NCBI RefSeq assembly: GCF_002777255.1
Contig: NZ_CP017634.1
Span: 5,344,903-5,408,902, forward strand
Length of the DNA stretch: 64,000 bases
Reading direction: 5' to 3'
Source: Candidatus Formimonas warabiya
Lineage (GTDB): Bacteria > Bacillota > Dehalobacteriia > Dehalobacteriales > Dehalobacteriaceae
Each line of letters opens with the position of its first letter. The first letter of the stretch is position 1. The notes under the pieces are model-generated. The model made no database searches, was not told the DNA's origin, and saw nothing but the letters and a program-made list of their open reading frames with translations. The position numbers and the translations under genes are program-made. Positions 17,410 to 26,340 of the stretch are shown here, piece after piece.

Positions 17410-18261
17410 ATGGATATCCGTGAGGGCATCTTGCTGCTTTTGATCTTTGGGGCGATTATTCTCGTCTATCAAGGACAATCCGTCAAGAAAGTATATCAAA
17501 GGGAAGTAAGAAAAAGATTGGCTCAGAAGACGGCGTCGTCAGAAGGACCGACTCTAACGGAAAAAGATATGGAAAATCTGCCGGAACCGGTGCGCAAGTA
17601 TCTTGCCTATGTAGGTGTGATAGGAAAGGAAAAAGTATTTAATGCCAGAATTGCCGCCCATGGCGAAATGAGGATGGATGCGAAAAGAAATTGGTTCCAG
17701 GTGAAAACGCAACAATATAACTTTTTTGACCCGGCGGCCAGATTGTTCTATATCCGGGGGAACATGTCCGGCATTCCCATGGTGGGCCTGGATTCATATG
17801 TCCGTGGCAAAGGAAATATGTTGATCAAAGTAGCTTCTTTATTTACCGTTGCCGATGCCAAGGGAAAAGAAATGGATAGCGGTGCACGGGTGACCTTATT
17901 TAATGATATGTGCTTATTGGCGCCGGCTACCCTGATTGATCCAAGAATCCACTGGGAGACGGTTGATGCATCAACGGTAAAAGCTACCTTTGAGGATCAG
18001 GGCGATGCAGTGTCTGCCCTGTTATATTTCAACGACCAGGGAGCATTAATCAATTTCGTGACAGACGACAGATACTATTCACCCATGGGAAAATCCTATC
18101 AAAGGGTAAGATGGTCCACTCCGGTCAAGGATTACCAGGAAATGAACGGGGTAAAAGTACCCACTTACGGAGAAGGGATCTGGCATTTTGCCGAAGGGGA
18201 TTTTTGCTATGCAAAATTCAGGTTCCTGGAAATTGAATATAATTGTAAACAATTTAAATAA
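17410..18261 (+). CDS. Membrane-anchored protein of unknown function (DUF6544-like)
   Basis: 283 aa. One N-terminal helix (about 5-23), a charged linker and a beta-rich soluble domain with conserved-looking LPEPVRKYLAYVGVIG, DSYVRGKGNMLIK and a tryptophan/tyrosine-rich C-terminus (TYGEGIWHFAEGDF CYAKFR region). I believe it belongs to a DUF of this kind but cannot confirm the number. GGAGAAAT precedes the ATG. Same direction as the FMN-binding protein, 61 bases apart. Confidence 0.65.
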   Translation: MDIREGILLLLIFGAIILVYQGQSVKKVYQREVRKRLAQKTASSEGPTLTEKDMENLPEPVRKYLAYVGVIGKEKVFNARIAAHGEMRMDAKRNWFQVKTQQYNFFDPAARLFYIRGNMSGIPMVGLDSYVRGKGNMLIKVASLFTVADAKGKEMDSGARVTLFNDMCLLAPATLIDPRIHWETVDASTVKATFEDQGDAVSALLYFNDQGALINFVTDDRYYSPMGKSYQRVRWSTPVKDYQEMNGVKVPTYGEGIWHFAEGDFCYAKFRFLEIEYNCKQFK

Positions 18262-18265
18262 ATAA

Positions 18266-19189
18266 CTATTTTCCCAAGCCACAGGCCTGGTATACTTCCG
18301 GCTTACGGTCAGCTAAGAAACAGCCGTTGATGGTGCGGCTGTTTCTTAACCCTGCGGCAAAAGGAACGGTTGTCACCAGCACCTCAGATTGACATTTTTC
18401 CCCCATCTGTATATAAGAGGCCTGGGAAATGGTTTCTCCCATGGGGGTGATGATCCGGCTCCAACCAAAAAAGTGGGATGTTTTGTCCGGGGTATCACCA
18501 ACCATATTGGCCGAGGCACACCAAACCCCATTCACCAAAGCGGCAGCTTCATAGAGTTTTGTCCACCAGCCAAAGGTCTCGCAAGGGCTTTCGTAGGCCG
18601 TGGGGTGCAGGATCAGGTCTGCTCCTTTTAAGGCAAGAATGCGCCAGCTTTCCGGAAAGTCGCCGTCATAGCAAATCAGCATGCCAATCCGGCCTATTTC
18701 AGTTTGTACCACCTGGAAGCTGTTTCCTGGATGCCAGATTTTATCTTCTCCCAAGGCACAATAAAGGTGGACCTTGCGGTGCACCAAAATAGGGATGCCC
18801 TGGGGGTTGACTAAGATCGCCGCATCATAGCACCGGTCCTCCTGACCTTTTTCGGGGAATCCTCCCGCCAGGTAGATGCCATGCTTTTTCGCCTGATCAG
18901 ACATAAACCCGGAGATTATTCCCGGGATTTTTTCCGCATATGCTTGCGGATTTTCTATTCCATAGCCGATGGCCCAAAGTTCCGGAAGCAGGACAATCTG
19001 AGCGCCTTGTGCCGCCGCCTGCCCGATCAGCATCTCCGCCTCCTGTAAATTTAAGTCCACTTTTCCCGGATGAGCCTGAAATTGGATCATCCCTAAGGTA
19101 AGTTTTTCCGGCAATTTTTCAAAGGGATTCGTCACCTGTTCTGCACCTGCCCTTATCCGGTTATTTTTTACTCCATTCTTTTGGTTCAA
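18266..19189 (-). CDS. Carbon-nitrogen hydrolase (nitrilase superfamily)
   Basis: 307 aa. The catalytic triad of the superfamily is visible: Glu in LLPELWAIGYG, Lys in VHRKVHLY and Cys in GMLICYDGDFPES. The start extends about 30 residues before the domain (LGMIQFQAHPGKVDLN), so an internal start is possible. Such enzymes hydrolyse amides such as N-carbamoyl compounds, omega-amides or formamide-like substrates; the substrate cannot be set from sequence. Transcribed toward the DUF gene, with only 4 bases between the convergent ends; a PilZ gene lies just downstream in the opposite order. Confidence 0.88.
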   Translation of the reverse strand: MNQKNGVKNNRIRAGAEQVTNPFEKLPEKLTLGMIQFQAHPGKVDLNLQEAEMLIGQAAAQGAQIVLLPELWAIGYGIENPQAYAEKIPGIISGFMSDQAKKHGIYLAGGFPEKGQEDRCYDAAILVNPQGIPILVHRKVHLYCALGEDKIWHPGNSFQVVQTEIGRIGMLICYDGDFPESWRILALKGADLILHPTAYESPCETFGWWTKLYEAAALVNGVWCASANMVGDTPDKTSHFFGWSRIITPMGETISQASYIQMGEKCQSEVLVTTVPFAAGLRNSRTINGCFLADRKPEVYQACGLGK

Positions 19190-19208
19190 GCTAAAGCCGG
19201 ACAGTTTA

Positions 19209-19559
19209 TCAGTTTTCTTCCAATGCGCCGGCGTATTGCTCCACTAACCTGCTCATGGTATCGGACAAACCTACAAATTCACAACCAACTAAATACCCGT
19301 CTCCTTCTTTATCAATACGGATGATTTTTAAGACGGCAAAGAAAAATTTCTCTTCCGTTAACTGGATTTTGGCGTCAAAATAATAATCCAGGGGAAGTTC
19401 ATGACCACAAGTAAATCCTATGCCGGCTTTGGAAATGTTAATCACCTGGATATTTTCGTTCAAATCGCCAATCAAATTTTGGTTTTGCTTAAATAGGGAA
19501 GAAATAGTTAATTCCAGTTTTGCAGGCAGTCTTGGGGATTTTCTTCGTTCTTCCATCAA
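19209..19559 (-). CDS. PilZ domain protein (c-di-GMP receptor)
   Basis: 116 aa made of a single PilZ domain. The RRKSPR motif (RxxxR) near the N-terminus and NISKAGIGF (D/NxSxxG) are the c-di-GMP-binding signatures. Stand-alone PilZ proteins act on motility or surface structures; the motility link fits the chemotaxis genes elsewhere in the window but that is only suggestive. It lies 19 bases upstream of the nitrilase gene and may be in one transcript with it. Confidence 0.85.
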   Translation of the reverse strand: MMEERRKSPRLPAKLELTISSLFKQNQNLIGDLNENIQVINISKAGIGFTCGHELPLDYYFDAKIQLTEEKFFFAVLKIIRIDKEGDGYLVGCEFVGLSDTMSRLVEQYAGALEEN

Positions 19560-19731
19560 TCCTCATCCTCCTATGCTTTTTGCTGTACCTGATACTTTCC
19601 ATCCTCTGATATGTTAAATTCTATCATAAAAAAACGAGACCAGCCTCAGGCCAGGAATAAAAATTTTTTAAAAATCAGCAGCATTCAAAAATAAATTTTA
19701 TCTGAAACAAAAGATCCATAAAAAAAACTGA

Positions 19732-19761
19732 TTAGACGGACGGGGCTTTTGAATCTATAAT
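19732..19761 (+). promoter_or_regulatory. Putative promoter of the HgdC-type gene
   Basis: TTAGAC (19732-19737) and TATAAT (19756-19761) with an 18-bp spacer, 40 bases before the ATG at 19802. Confidence 0.5.
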
Positions 19762-19801
19762 TTCTATATCCAGGCTTTCTTAGAAATGGTGAGGAAATAG
19801 C

Positions 19802-20575
19802 ATGTTTTTTGCGGGTGTGGATGTAGGTTCCGTTGCGGCCAAGGCCCTGATTTTGCAAGATCGTGAGATTATTGCATCGGCTATAGAGCCAACCGGTTGG
19901 AGTCCCAGGGGTGCGGGGCGTAGCGTATTTGAGAAGGCGGCAGAAAGAGCCGGTATACAGCCGGCTGATTTGAAACGAGTCATAGGAACGGGTTATGGCC
20001 GGGTTTCTCTGGATTTTATTGATCAGGCGGTCACGGAGATTACCTGCCATGCCAAAGGGGCTAATTATTGGTTTCCCGATCCGGCTTTGGTGATCGATAT
20101 TGGCGGGCAGGACAGCAAAGCAATCGCTGTGGACGGTAAAGGAAAAGTATTAAACTTTGTCATGAATGACAAGTGTGCTGCGGGTACAGGACGTTTCCTG
20201 CAGCTGACGATGCACACATTGGGTTTGGAATTGGACCAGCTGGATCAGTTAATGCTGGTAGAGCCTGTAGCAATCAACAGTATGTGTACCGTTTTTGCGG
20301 AATCGGAGGTGGTCAGCTTGCTTGCGGCAGGAGTGCCGAAAGAAAAGATTGCGGCAGGCCTATACCATTCCATTGCCCGGCGCATATCCGCCATGATTGG
20401 TTCATTTGGACCTTTTTCCCAGGTCATTTTTACGGGGGGACTGGCAAATAATAAAGGCATGCAAACCACCCTGTCCAAAGTGTTGGGGGCGTCCATTGCC
20501 GTGCCTGAGAACCCCCAAATGATCGGTGCTTTAGGAGCCGCACTGATTGGTGAAGGTATGGCACATCACCAGTAA
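19802..20575 (+). CDS. HgdC/BadF-type ATPase, 2-hydroxyacyl-CoA dehydratase activator
   Basis: 257 aa, same size as the activator of (R)-2-hydroxyglutaryl-CoA dehydratase. ASKHA ATPase fold with VDVGSVAAKALI, VIDIGGQDSKAI and FTGGLANNKGM; the two cysteines that bind the dimer-bridging [4Fe-4S] cluster are at about 125 (NDKCAAGTGRF) and 162 (NSMCTVFAESE). It would inject an electron into a dehydratase or benzoyl-CoA reductase type partner using ATP. No HgdAB-type subunit is next to it, so it is an orphan activator here. Followed by a strong terminator. Confidence 0.9.
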   Translation: MFFAGVDVGSVAAKALILQDREIIASAIEPTGWSPRGAGRSVFEKAAERAGIQPADLKRVIGTGYGRVSLDFIDQAVTEITCHAKGANYWFPDPALVIDIGGQDSKAIAVDGKGKVLNFVMNDKCAAGTGRFLQLTMHTLGLELDQLDQLMLVEPVAINSMCTVFAESEVVSLLAAGVPKEKIAAGLYHSIARRISAMIGSFGPFSQVIFTGGLANNKGMQTTLSKVLGASIAVPENPQMIGALGAALIGEGMAHHQ

Positions 20576-20615
20576 GCGGCATGATTCCGTCTCCACCTCA
20601 TACCATTTTCATAGA

Positions 20616-20656
20616 GCAAAAAAGATGGTTGGATCTATCCGGACCATCTTTTTTGC
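20616..20656. terminator. Intrinsic terminator
   Basis: GCAAAAAAGATGGT (20616-20629) pairs with ACCATCTTTTTTGC (20643-20656). The long A/T arms serve both directions: end of the HgdC-type gene on plus and end of the pyc transcript on minus. Confidence 0.8.
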
Positions 20657-20695
20657 GATTAGGAAAAATTTTTCAGCCAATTGGTTTAGCGGAAA

Positions 20696-20747
20696 GGGGA
20701 CACACCTGCTGAAGCTGTGGCCTTTCTTAAGAGACAGGAATGTCCCC
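20696..20747. repeat. GGGGACA/TGTCCCC inverted repeat element
   Basis: GGGGACA at 20696-20702 and TGTCCCC at 20741-20747 bracket 38 bases between two genes. Similar GGGACA/TGTCCC hairpins occur at 60952 and (degenerate) near 62800, suggesting a small dispersed REP-like element. Confidence 0.4.
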
Positions 20748-20822
20748 AATAATATCTTATGGGTCTCAGCAAGTAAGCAATATTACTTTAGTTCGAAAAA
20801 CCCTTTGGCTTTTGGGAGTGGA

Positions 20823-23800
20823 TCATTTCAGCTTGATCAACAGTTCCCCGGTGTTCACATGCTGTCCTTGCTTCACGAAGATGGACCCGATCACTCCGGC
20901 CCCGGGAGCGGAAACATTGGTTTCCATTTTCATGGCCTCAATAATGAGCAGGCCCTGGTGCTCTTTCACCTCGTCCCCTTCCGCAACCAGTATTTTTAAA
21001 ACCGAACCGGGAATGCTGGCCCCGATCTCTAATGGGTTGGACGGGTCGGCCATTTTGGTAAAACCGGCTTCACTGTTATTGACCGTACAGGCCTTGTCTT
21101 TAATTCTGATCTCTCTTCTGTTGCCGTTGATTTCGAAGATTAAAGGCCGGCATCCTTCACTATCCAGCTTGCCGATTTCCAAAAGGCGGATGATCAGAGT
21201 TTTACCTTCGGCGATTTCAATTTCACAGATTTCACCTTCACTCAAGCCATGGAAGAAAATATCACTGCCCATGCGGGTAACGTCACCATATTTCTCCCGG
21301 GCGTGCAGGTACTCTTCGTAAACTTTGGGGTAGAGGGCATATGAGAGGATTTCTTTCTTAGAGGGCTCTTTCTGATATTTCTCCTGAAGATATTTTTCAA
21401 TTTTATCAAAATCCTCCGGTTCCAGGATTTCTCCGGGCCGGCAGGTAATGGGTTTTTCTCCCTTTAGGACCAGCTTCTGCAGTTTTTCCGGGAAGCCCCC
21501 TTCCGGCTGGCCCATCATGCCCCGGAAATAATCCACTACAGAGTCGGGAAAGGATAAATCTTTCCCTTTTTCATAGATATTTTCCGGCGTCAGCTGGTTC
21601 TTCACCATGAAAATAGCCAGATCGCCCACCATTTTGGAGGAAGGCGTGACTTTGACAATGTCGCCCACCATGTCGTTGACGGTTTTGTACATTTTTTTAA
21701 TGTCATGGAAATGGTGCCCCAACCCAAAGCTTTCCGCCTGGGATCTAATATTGGAGTACTGCCCGCCGGGCATTTCATGGGCATAAATTTCTGCGGTGCA
21801 GGATTTGAGCTCAGATTCAAACTGGCTGTACACCGGCCGGACGTCCTCCCAGTAATCGGAGAGCAGTTGAATATCATGGGTATCCATTCCCGTGTCCCGT
21901 ACGGTATTTTTTAAGGCGGCGACGATGGAGTTCAAAGCCGGCTGGCTGGTCAAACCGGACATACTGTTAAAAGCCGTATCCACAATGTCCACTCCTGCTT
22001 CCGCCGCCATTAATACCGTGGCCACGCCGTTTCCGCTGGTGTCATGGGTGTGCAGGTGCACAGGCAGGGAAATCTCTTCTTTTAAGGCCCGGATCAGTTT
22101 TTCCGCCGCGTAGGGTTTGAGCAGGGCGGACATATCTTTGATGCCCAGGATGTGGGCTCCCATTTTTTCGATTTCCGTGGCTTTATTTACGTAGTAATGG
22201 AGTGAATATTTATCCTTGGTAGTATCCAGAATGTCGCCGGTATAGCAAATACAGGCCTCGGCAATTTTCCCGCTTTTCAGCACTTCGTCTACGGCGATCT
22301 CCATCCCTTTCAGCCAGTTTAGGGAATCAAAAATGCGGAAGACGTCGATGCCGCTGGCGGCCGATTCCCGGATGAACGCCCGGATCACATTATCCGGATA
22401 GTTTTTGTACCCTACCCCATTGGCGCCCCGGAGCAGCATCTGGAAGAGGATGTTGGGAATGCGCCGCCGTAATTCCTCCAGCCGGTCCCAGGGAGATTCT
22501 TTGAGAAACCGGTAGGCCACGTCAAAGGTAGCGCCTCCCCACATTTCCAGAGAAAAAAGGTCTTGCGCCAAAACCGAGGTTGCCTTGGCGATTTTGATCA
22601 TGTCCCTGGTTCTCAGTCTGGTGGCCATTAAGGATTGATGGGCGTCCCGCATGGTATTGTCGGTGAGGAGCAGTTTATGCTGGCTTTTGATCCAGGCGAC
22701 CACTCCTTCCGGTCCCATTTCCTCCAAAATCTGTTTCGTGCCTCTCAAACGGTTGGGCTGCTCCACTTTGGGCACGACGGGAACGTTAAACTCTCTTTTC
22801 AGGCCCCGGGTTTCATTGACAATGATTTCCCCGAGAAATTTCAGCACCTTTAATTCTTTATCGGCCTTCGTTTTGATATCGAAAAGCTCCGGGTGGTTGT
22901 TGATAAATCCCGTATCACAGGTGCCCTGAAGAAATTTTTCGTGGTTTAAGACGTTGATCAGAAAGGCCACATTGGTTTTTACCCCCCGTACGGTCACTTC
23001 CCGCAGGGCCCGGATGGATTTCCGGATGGCGTCTTCAAAGGTGCGGGACTGGGATGTTACTTTCACCAGAAGACTGTCGTAATAAGGGCTGATTTTAGCG
23101 TCGGTATAGCCTTCCGCGCCGTCCAGCCGGATGCCGAAACCGGAGCCGGTCCGGTAAACATCGATTTTTCCGATGGACGGGGCAAAATGATTGGAGGGAT
23201 CTTCTGTGGTCACCCGGCATTGGATAGCATACCCTCTGGGCTGAATCTGGTCCTGTGAGGAAATGCCGATTTCGGGAGCATGCAAGGCATAACCCTGGGC
23301 AATGAGCAGCTGGCTTTGCACGATGTCAAAGCCGGTGACCATTTCCGTAACCGTATGCTCCACTTGAATCCGGGGATTCATTTCAATAAAATAGTGGTTC
23401 CCATAAATGTCGACCAGAAATTCCACCGTACCGGCGCTGCGGTAATTGACCGCCCGGGCGATCTTCAAAGCAGCGGCGCAGATCACTGCTCTTTTTTCCT
23501 CGGAGAGGGAAAAAGCAGGTGTAAATTCAATCACTTTTTGGTGCCTTCTTTGGATGGAACAATCCCTTTCATACAGGTGCACCACATGGCCGTATTTATC
23601 TCCCAATACTTGCACCTCGATATGCTTGGGCTGCTTGAGATATTTTTCAATGAAAATGTCGTCGATGCCAAAGGCGGATTTTGCTTCGTTTTTGGCGCTG
23701 TGGAAGGCTTCCATTAATTCCGCTTCGTTTTTTACTATCCGCATGCCCCGGCCGCCTCCTCCGGCGGCTGCTTTCAGCATCACCGGGTAACCGCAGTAGC

Positions 23801-24263
23801 GGGCAAATTCTTTGGCTTCCGCCTCTGAGCCGATGGGCCGTTCAATTCCGGGGATCGTAGGGACGCCGACTTCTTTGGCCAACAGTTTCGATTTGATCTT
23901 ATCGCCTAATCTGTCCATCATCAGATGGGTCGGCCCGATAAATTCCATGCCGGCTTCTTCGCATTTCCTGGAAAATTCCGGGTTTTCGGCGAGAAAACCA
24001 TACCCGGGATGAATGGCATCAACCCCTTTTTTTAAGGCCAGATGGATGATCTCATCAATACCTAAATAGGCTTGAATGGGCCCCTTGTTTTTCCCGATCA
24101 GGTAGGATTCATCTGCTTTGGTTCTAAAAAGAGAGCATTTATCCTCATTGGAGTATATGGCCACGGTACGGATGCCTAACTCGGTACAGGCCCGGAAAAC
24201 CCGGATCGCGATCTCTCCCCGGTTTGCCACTAATACACGTTTCAATCTCTTAATCAATCCCAT
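20823..24263 (-). CDS. pyc: Pyruvate carboxylase
   Basis: 1146 aa, full length for the single-chain enzyme. Order: biotin carboxylase (about 1-455, ATP-grasp loop KAAAGGGGRGMRIV), carboxyltransferase (about 535-800, TDNTMRDAHQSLMATR and the metal-binding LHTHDTSGN), PYC linker domain, and the biotinyl domain with EAMKME, biotin on Lys 1112. It makes oxaloacetate from pyruvate, bicarbonate and ATP. AGGAGG precedes the ATG at 24263. Transcribed divergently from the PaaK-type gene. A small perfect dyad GATATTT-AGA-AAATATC lies at 24290-24306 in its leader, role unknown. Confidence 0.97.
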   Translation of the reverse strand: MGLIKRLKRVLVANRGEIAIRVFRACTELGIRTVAIYSNEDKCSLFRTKADESYLIGKNKGPIQAYLGIDEIIHLALKKGVDAIHPGYGFLAENPEFSRKCEEAGMEFIGPTHLMMDRLGDKIKSKLLAKEVGVPTIPGIERPIGSEAEAKEFARYCGYPVMLKAAAGGGGRGMRIVKNEAELMEAFHSAKNEAKSAFGIDDIFIEKYLKQPKHIEVQVLGDKYGHVVHLYERDCSIQRRHQKVIEFTPAFSLSEEKRAVICAAALKIARAVNYRSAGTVEFLVDIYGNHYFIEMNPRIQVEHTVTEMVTGFDIVQSQLLIAQGYALHAPEIGISSQDQIQPRGYAIQCRVTTEDPSNHFAPSIGKIDVYRTGSGFGIRLDGAEGYTDAKISPYYDSLLVKVTSQSRTFEDAIRKSIRALREVTVRGVKTNVAFLINVLNHEKFLQGTCDTGFINNHPELFDIKTKADKELKVLKFLGEIIVNETRGLKREFNVPVVPKVEQPNRLRGTKQILEEMGPEGVVAWIKSQHKLLLTDNTMRDAHQSLMATRLRTRDMIKIAKATSVLAQDLFSLEMWGGATFDVAYRFLKESPWDRLEELRRRIPNILFQMLLRGANGVGYKNYPDNVIRAFIRESAASGIDVFRIFDSLNWLKGMEIAVDEVLKSGKIAEACICYTGDILDTTKDKYSLHYYVNKATEIEKMGAHILGIKDMSALLKPYAAEKLIRALKEEISLPVHLHTHDTSGNGVATVLMAAEAGVDIVDTAFNSMSGLTSQPALNSIVAALKNTVRDTGMDTHDIQLLSDYWEDVRPVYSQFESELKSCTAEIYAHEMPGGQYSNIRSQAESFGLGHHFHDIKKMYKTVNDMVGDIVKVTPSSKMVGDLAIFMVKNQLTPENIYEKGKDLSFPDSVVDYFRGMMGQPEGGFPEKLQKLVLKGEKPITCRPGEILEPEDFDKIEKYLQEKYQKEPSKKEILSYALYPKVYEEYLHAREKYGDVTRMGSDIFFHGLSEGEICEIEIAEGKTLIIRLLEIGKLDSEGCRPLIFEINGNRREIRIKDKACTVNNSEAGFTKMADPSNPLEIGASIPGSVLKILVAEGDEVKEHQGLLIIEAMKMETNVSAPGAGVIGSIFVKQGQHVNTGELLIKLK

Positions 24264-24386
24264 GTCCTCCTCTACTTACTCACAAAAAAGATATTTAGAA
24301 AATATCATAGGTGTTTTTACATAGATTTACAAGCCTTTTCCTTCATGTATACAATATATTATTCGCCAAAGGGCGGGAAAAAACTA

Positions 24387-24416
24387 GTGACGCTTCCCGG
24401 ATCATTGTGCTATAAT
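24387..24416 (+). promoter_or_regulatory. Putative promoter of PaaK-type ligase
   Basis: GTGACG (24387-24392) and TATAAT (24411-24416) with 18-bp spacer; transcription would begin near 24422 and give a leader of about 160 nt with the triplet array at about +38 to +85 and the terminator at about +102 to +134. Confidence 0.55.
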
Positions 24417-24459
24417 ATAACTTAAGTTGAGAGATTTCAGTTTAGTTGACAAAATTCCA

Positions 24460-24507
24460 TAGATGAGTTGAGTAGAGATGAGGGGAGCAGAGTCAGGTTG
24501 AGGTGAG
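24460..24507 (+). promoter_or_regulatory. TRAP-like (MtrB) RNA binding site
   Basis: TAG at 24460, then GAG at 24465, 24470, 24475, 24480, 24485, 24490, 24500 and 24505: nine (G/T)AG triplets in exact 5-nt register, with only the slot at 24495 missing (a CAG lies one base earlier). Tryptophan-activated TRAP of Bacillus binds 11 (G/U)AG triplets separated mostly by 2 nt. The last GAG overlaps GCTTTTG (24507-24513), which can pair with CAAAAGC (24532-24538) as an antiterminator. Confidence 0.65.
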
Positions 24508-24523
24508 CTTTTGGGAAACCACC

Positions 24524-24556
24524 AAACCGGGCAAAAGCCTGGTTTTTATTTTTTTA
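24524..24556 (+). terminator. Leader terminator (attenuator) before PaaK-type gene
   Basis: AAACCGGGC (24524-24532), loop AAAA, GCCTGGTTT (24537-24545), then a T-rich run TTATTTTTTT. It sits 25 bases upstream of the ligase ATG, so read-through must be regulated for the gene to be expressed. Mutually exclusive with the GCTTTTG/CAAAAGC pairing. Confidence 0.8.
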
Positions 24557-24580
24557 CCTGAGAAACGGGGGAAAGGCACG

Positions 24581-25852
24581 ATGGCGATTCAATTGGAGAC
24601 CTACGACTTGGAGAGAATGTATCTGGAACAGGAAACAAAGCTGAGAGAATTTATGCACCGGCTCTTTGCCAAGTCTGCTTATTACCGGAACAAGCTTCAA
24701 GAAGCAGGGATCGGGCCAAATGATGTGAAAACAGTGGAAGACCTGAATGGGGTTCCTTTTACGGAGAAGGACAGCTTAAGGGAAGCATATCCCCTGGGCA
24801 TGATGGCCGTAGACGAAGAAGAGGTGGTGCGCATTCATTCCTCTTCCGGTACCACAGGAAAACCTGTGATTATTCCTTATACCCGGCAGGATGTGGATAC
24901 CTGGGCAGAGATGTTTGCCCGGTGCTACGAAACTGCAGGCGTGACGAAAAGAGACCGGGTTCAGGTAACGCCGGGATATGGGCTTTGGACCGCCGGCATC
25001 GGTTTTCAGGCCGGTGTAGAACGGCTGGGCGCCATGGCGATTCCTACCGGCCCGGGAAATACGGAGAAACAGTTGGAAATGATGCTGGACCTAAAGACCA
25101 CGGTTCTTTGCGCTACTTCTTCTTATGCGCTTTTGCTGGCTGAAGAAATCAACCGTCGAGGCTTAAGGGACCAGATCCGTTTAAAAATCGGCATTTTCGG
25201 CTCTGAACGCTGGGGCGAAAAAATGCGGGCTAAAATTGACGACTATTTGGGCATCGAAAGTTTTGATATTTACGGGCTGACGGAAGTTTACGGCCCGGGG
25301 ATTGCCATCGATTGCCCGGAACATCAGGGGATGCATTTCTGGTCCGACTATTTGCTCTTTGAGATCATTGATCCGGTAACAGGAAAACAAGTGCCCATCG
25401 GGGAACAGGGAGAATTAGTGATTACCACCCTGACCAAAGAAGGCTTGCCTCTCCTAAGGTATAGGACCCATGATATTACCAGAATTATTCCCCGCTATTG
25501 CTCCTGTGGCAGCCCCTACCCCATGATCGACAGGATTTTGGGGCGTACGGATGATATGATCAAAATCAAGGGCGTGAATATCTACCCGGGTCAAATTGAT
25601 CATGTGCTCCGGATTACCCCGGGATGCAGCAGTGAATATCAGATTCATCTCAAAAGGGAGCAGGGCAAAGACCAAATGACCGTAAAAGCCGAATGCGAAG
25701 AAGGTTGTACTTCCCAAGAAGTGGGAGAGCGGTTGCAGAAGAATATCAAAATTAAAATCGGCATCGCCGTGGATGTGGAAATAGTACCCATCGGTGCTTT
25801 AGGGAGAAGCGAGAAAAAAAGTAAACGGGTATTTGATCTGCGCTATGTTTAA
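24581..25852 (+). CDS. Phenylacetate-CoA ligase family (PaaK-type) arylacetate-CoA ligase
   Basis: 423 aa from the ATG at 24581 (preceded by GGGGGAAAGG; the upstream in-frame start lies inside the leader hairpin). AMP-binding family: HSSSGTTGKPVIIPYT (P-loop), YGLTEVYGPG, the RYRTHD motif and the C-terminal domain ending GRSEKKSKRV. Forms arylacetyl-CoA from arylacetate, ATP and CoA. In anaerobes such ligases partner with indolepyruvate:ferredoxin oxidoreductase either for amino-acid oxidation or, in reverse, for making aromatic amino acids from arylacetates. The TRAP-like leader suggests repression by tryptophan, favouring the biosynthetic/salvage direction. Confidence 0.88.
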   Translation: MAIQLETYDLERMYLEQETKLREFMHRLFAKSAYYRNKLQEAGIGPNDVKTVEDLNGVPFTEKDSLREAYPLGMMAVDEEEVVRIHSSSGTTGKPVIIPYTRQDVDTWAEMFARCYETAGVTKRDRVQVTPGYGLWTAGIGFQAGVERLGAMAIPTGPGNTEKQLEMMLDLKTTVLCATSSYALLLAEEINRRGLRDQIRLKIGIFGSERWGEKMRAKIDDYLGIESFDIYGLTEVYGPGIAIDCPEHQGMHFWSDYLLFEIIDPVTGKQVPIGEQGELVITTLTKEGLPLLRYRTHDITRIIPRYCSCGSPYPMIDRILGRTDDMIKIKGVNIYPGQIDHVLRITPGCSSEYQIHLKREQGKDQMTVKAECEEGCTSQEVGERLQKNIKIKIGIAVDVEIVPIGALGRSEKKSKRVFDLRYV

Positions 25853-26340
25853 TTTCTAAGCGCAGGTGTTTGATCCCTTCATTTTGGAAATAACCTTTTG
25901 AAGCCACGGGACATAGACTATAAAAAAGACGACCTAAACAGTCCGGCGGTGATTAGAAAGGGAAAGCAACAACATGGGGGGACAAAACATGGAGGGAAGA
26001 GGATTTGCGCACAAAAGCGGGTGAGGGCCTCGTCTTCCCAAGGATGGGAAAAAAGGCGGCTCTCAGAAAGAGGGAAATACTCCCGGAAAATAATGCATCA
26101 TACCCCAAACCTATGTAAAGGGCTTGGGGTATTTTTTTGGATCGAAAGACAGAAGGATTACGAACACGACCGGAAAAATTTACTAAATATGGGAAGGAGA
26201 AAAAATTAATTTGCCGAATATGAAATATTCATAAGAGAAGAGTTTCCCTTTGTGAGATCCCATTTGGATCTGCTCTCGTTTCCGATTATCTTTCGTGAGA
26301 TGCATACCCATCGTTAATTTTTAGGGAGGATAAAACAGCT
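25853..26340. other. 488-base intergenic region without a convincing gene
   Basis: Between the PaaK-type gene and hutP. It holds a terminator (26100-26138), a perfect dyad GAATAT-GAA-ATATTC (26216-26230) and a small hairpin AGATCC-CATTT-GGATCT (26255-26271). A 103-codon open frame at 25898 has no ribosome site or recognisable protein character and is not called. The GC-rich stretch 25975-26095 before the terminator could be a structured leader or small RNA, unidentified. Confidence 0.5.
26100..26138 (+). terminator. Intrinsic terminator
   Basis: ATACCCCAA (26100-26108) pairs with TTGGGGTAT (26124-26132) and is followed by seven T. Ends the PaaK-type transcript or an untranslated RNA before hutP. 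Confidence 0.8.

Noticed and set aside
20823..24263. Several plus-strand frames of 60-145 codons within pyruvate carboxylase
   Set aside because: All are antisense shadows of a complete, highly conserved gene.
25898..26209. Open frame of 103 codons between the ligase gene and hutP
   Set aside because: Extremely Lys/Arg-rich, runs through a terminator hairpin and has no convincing start site.
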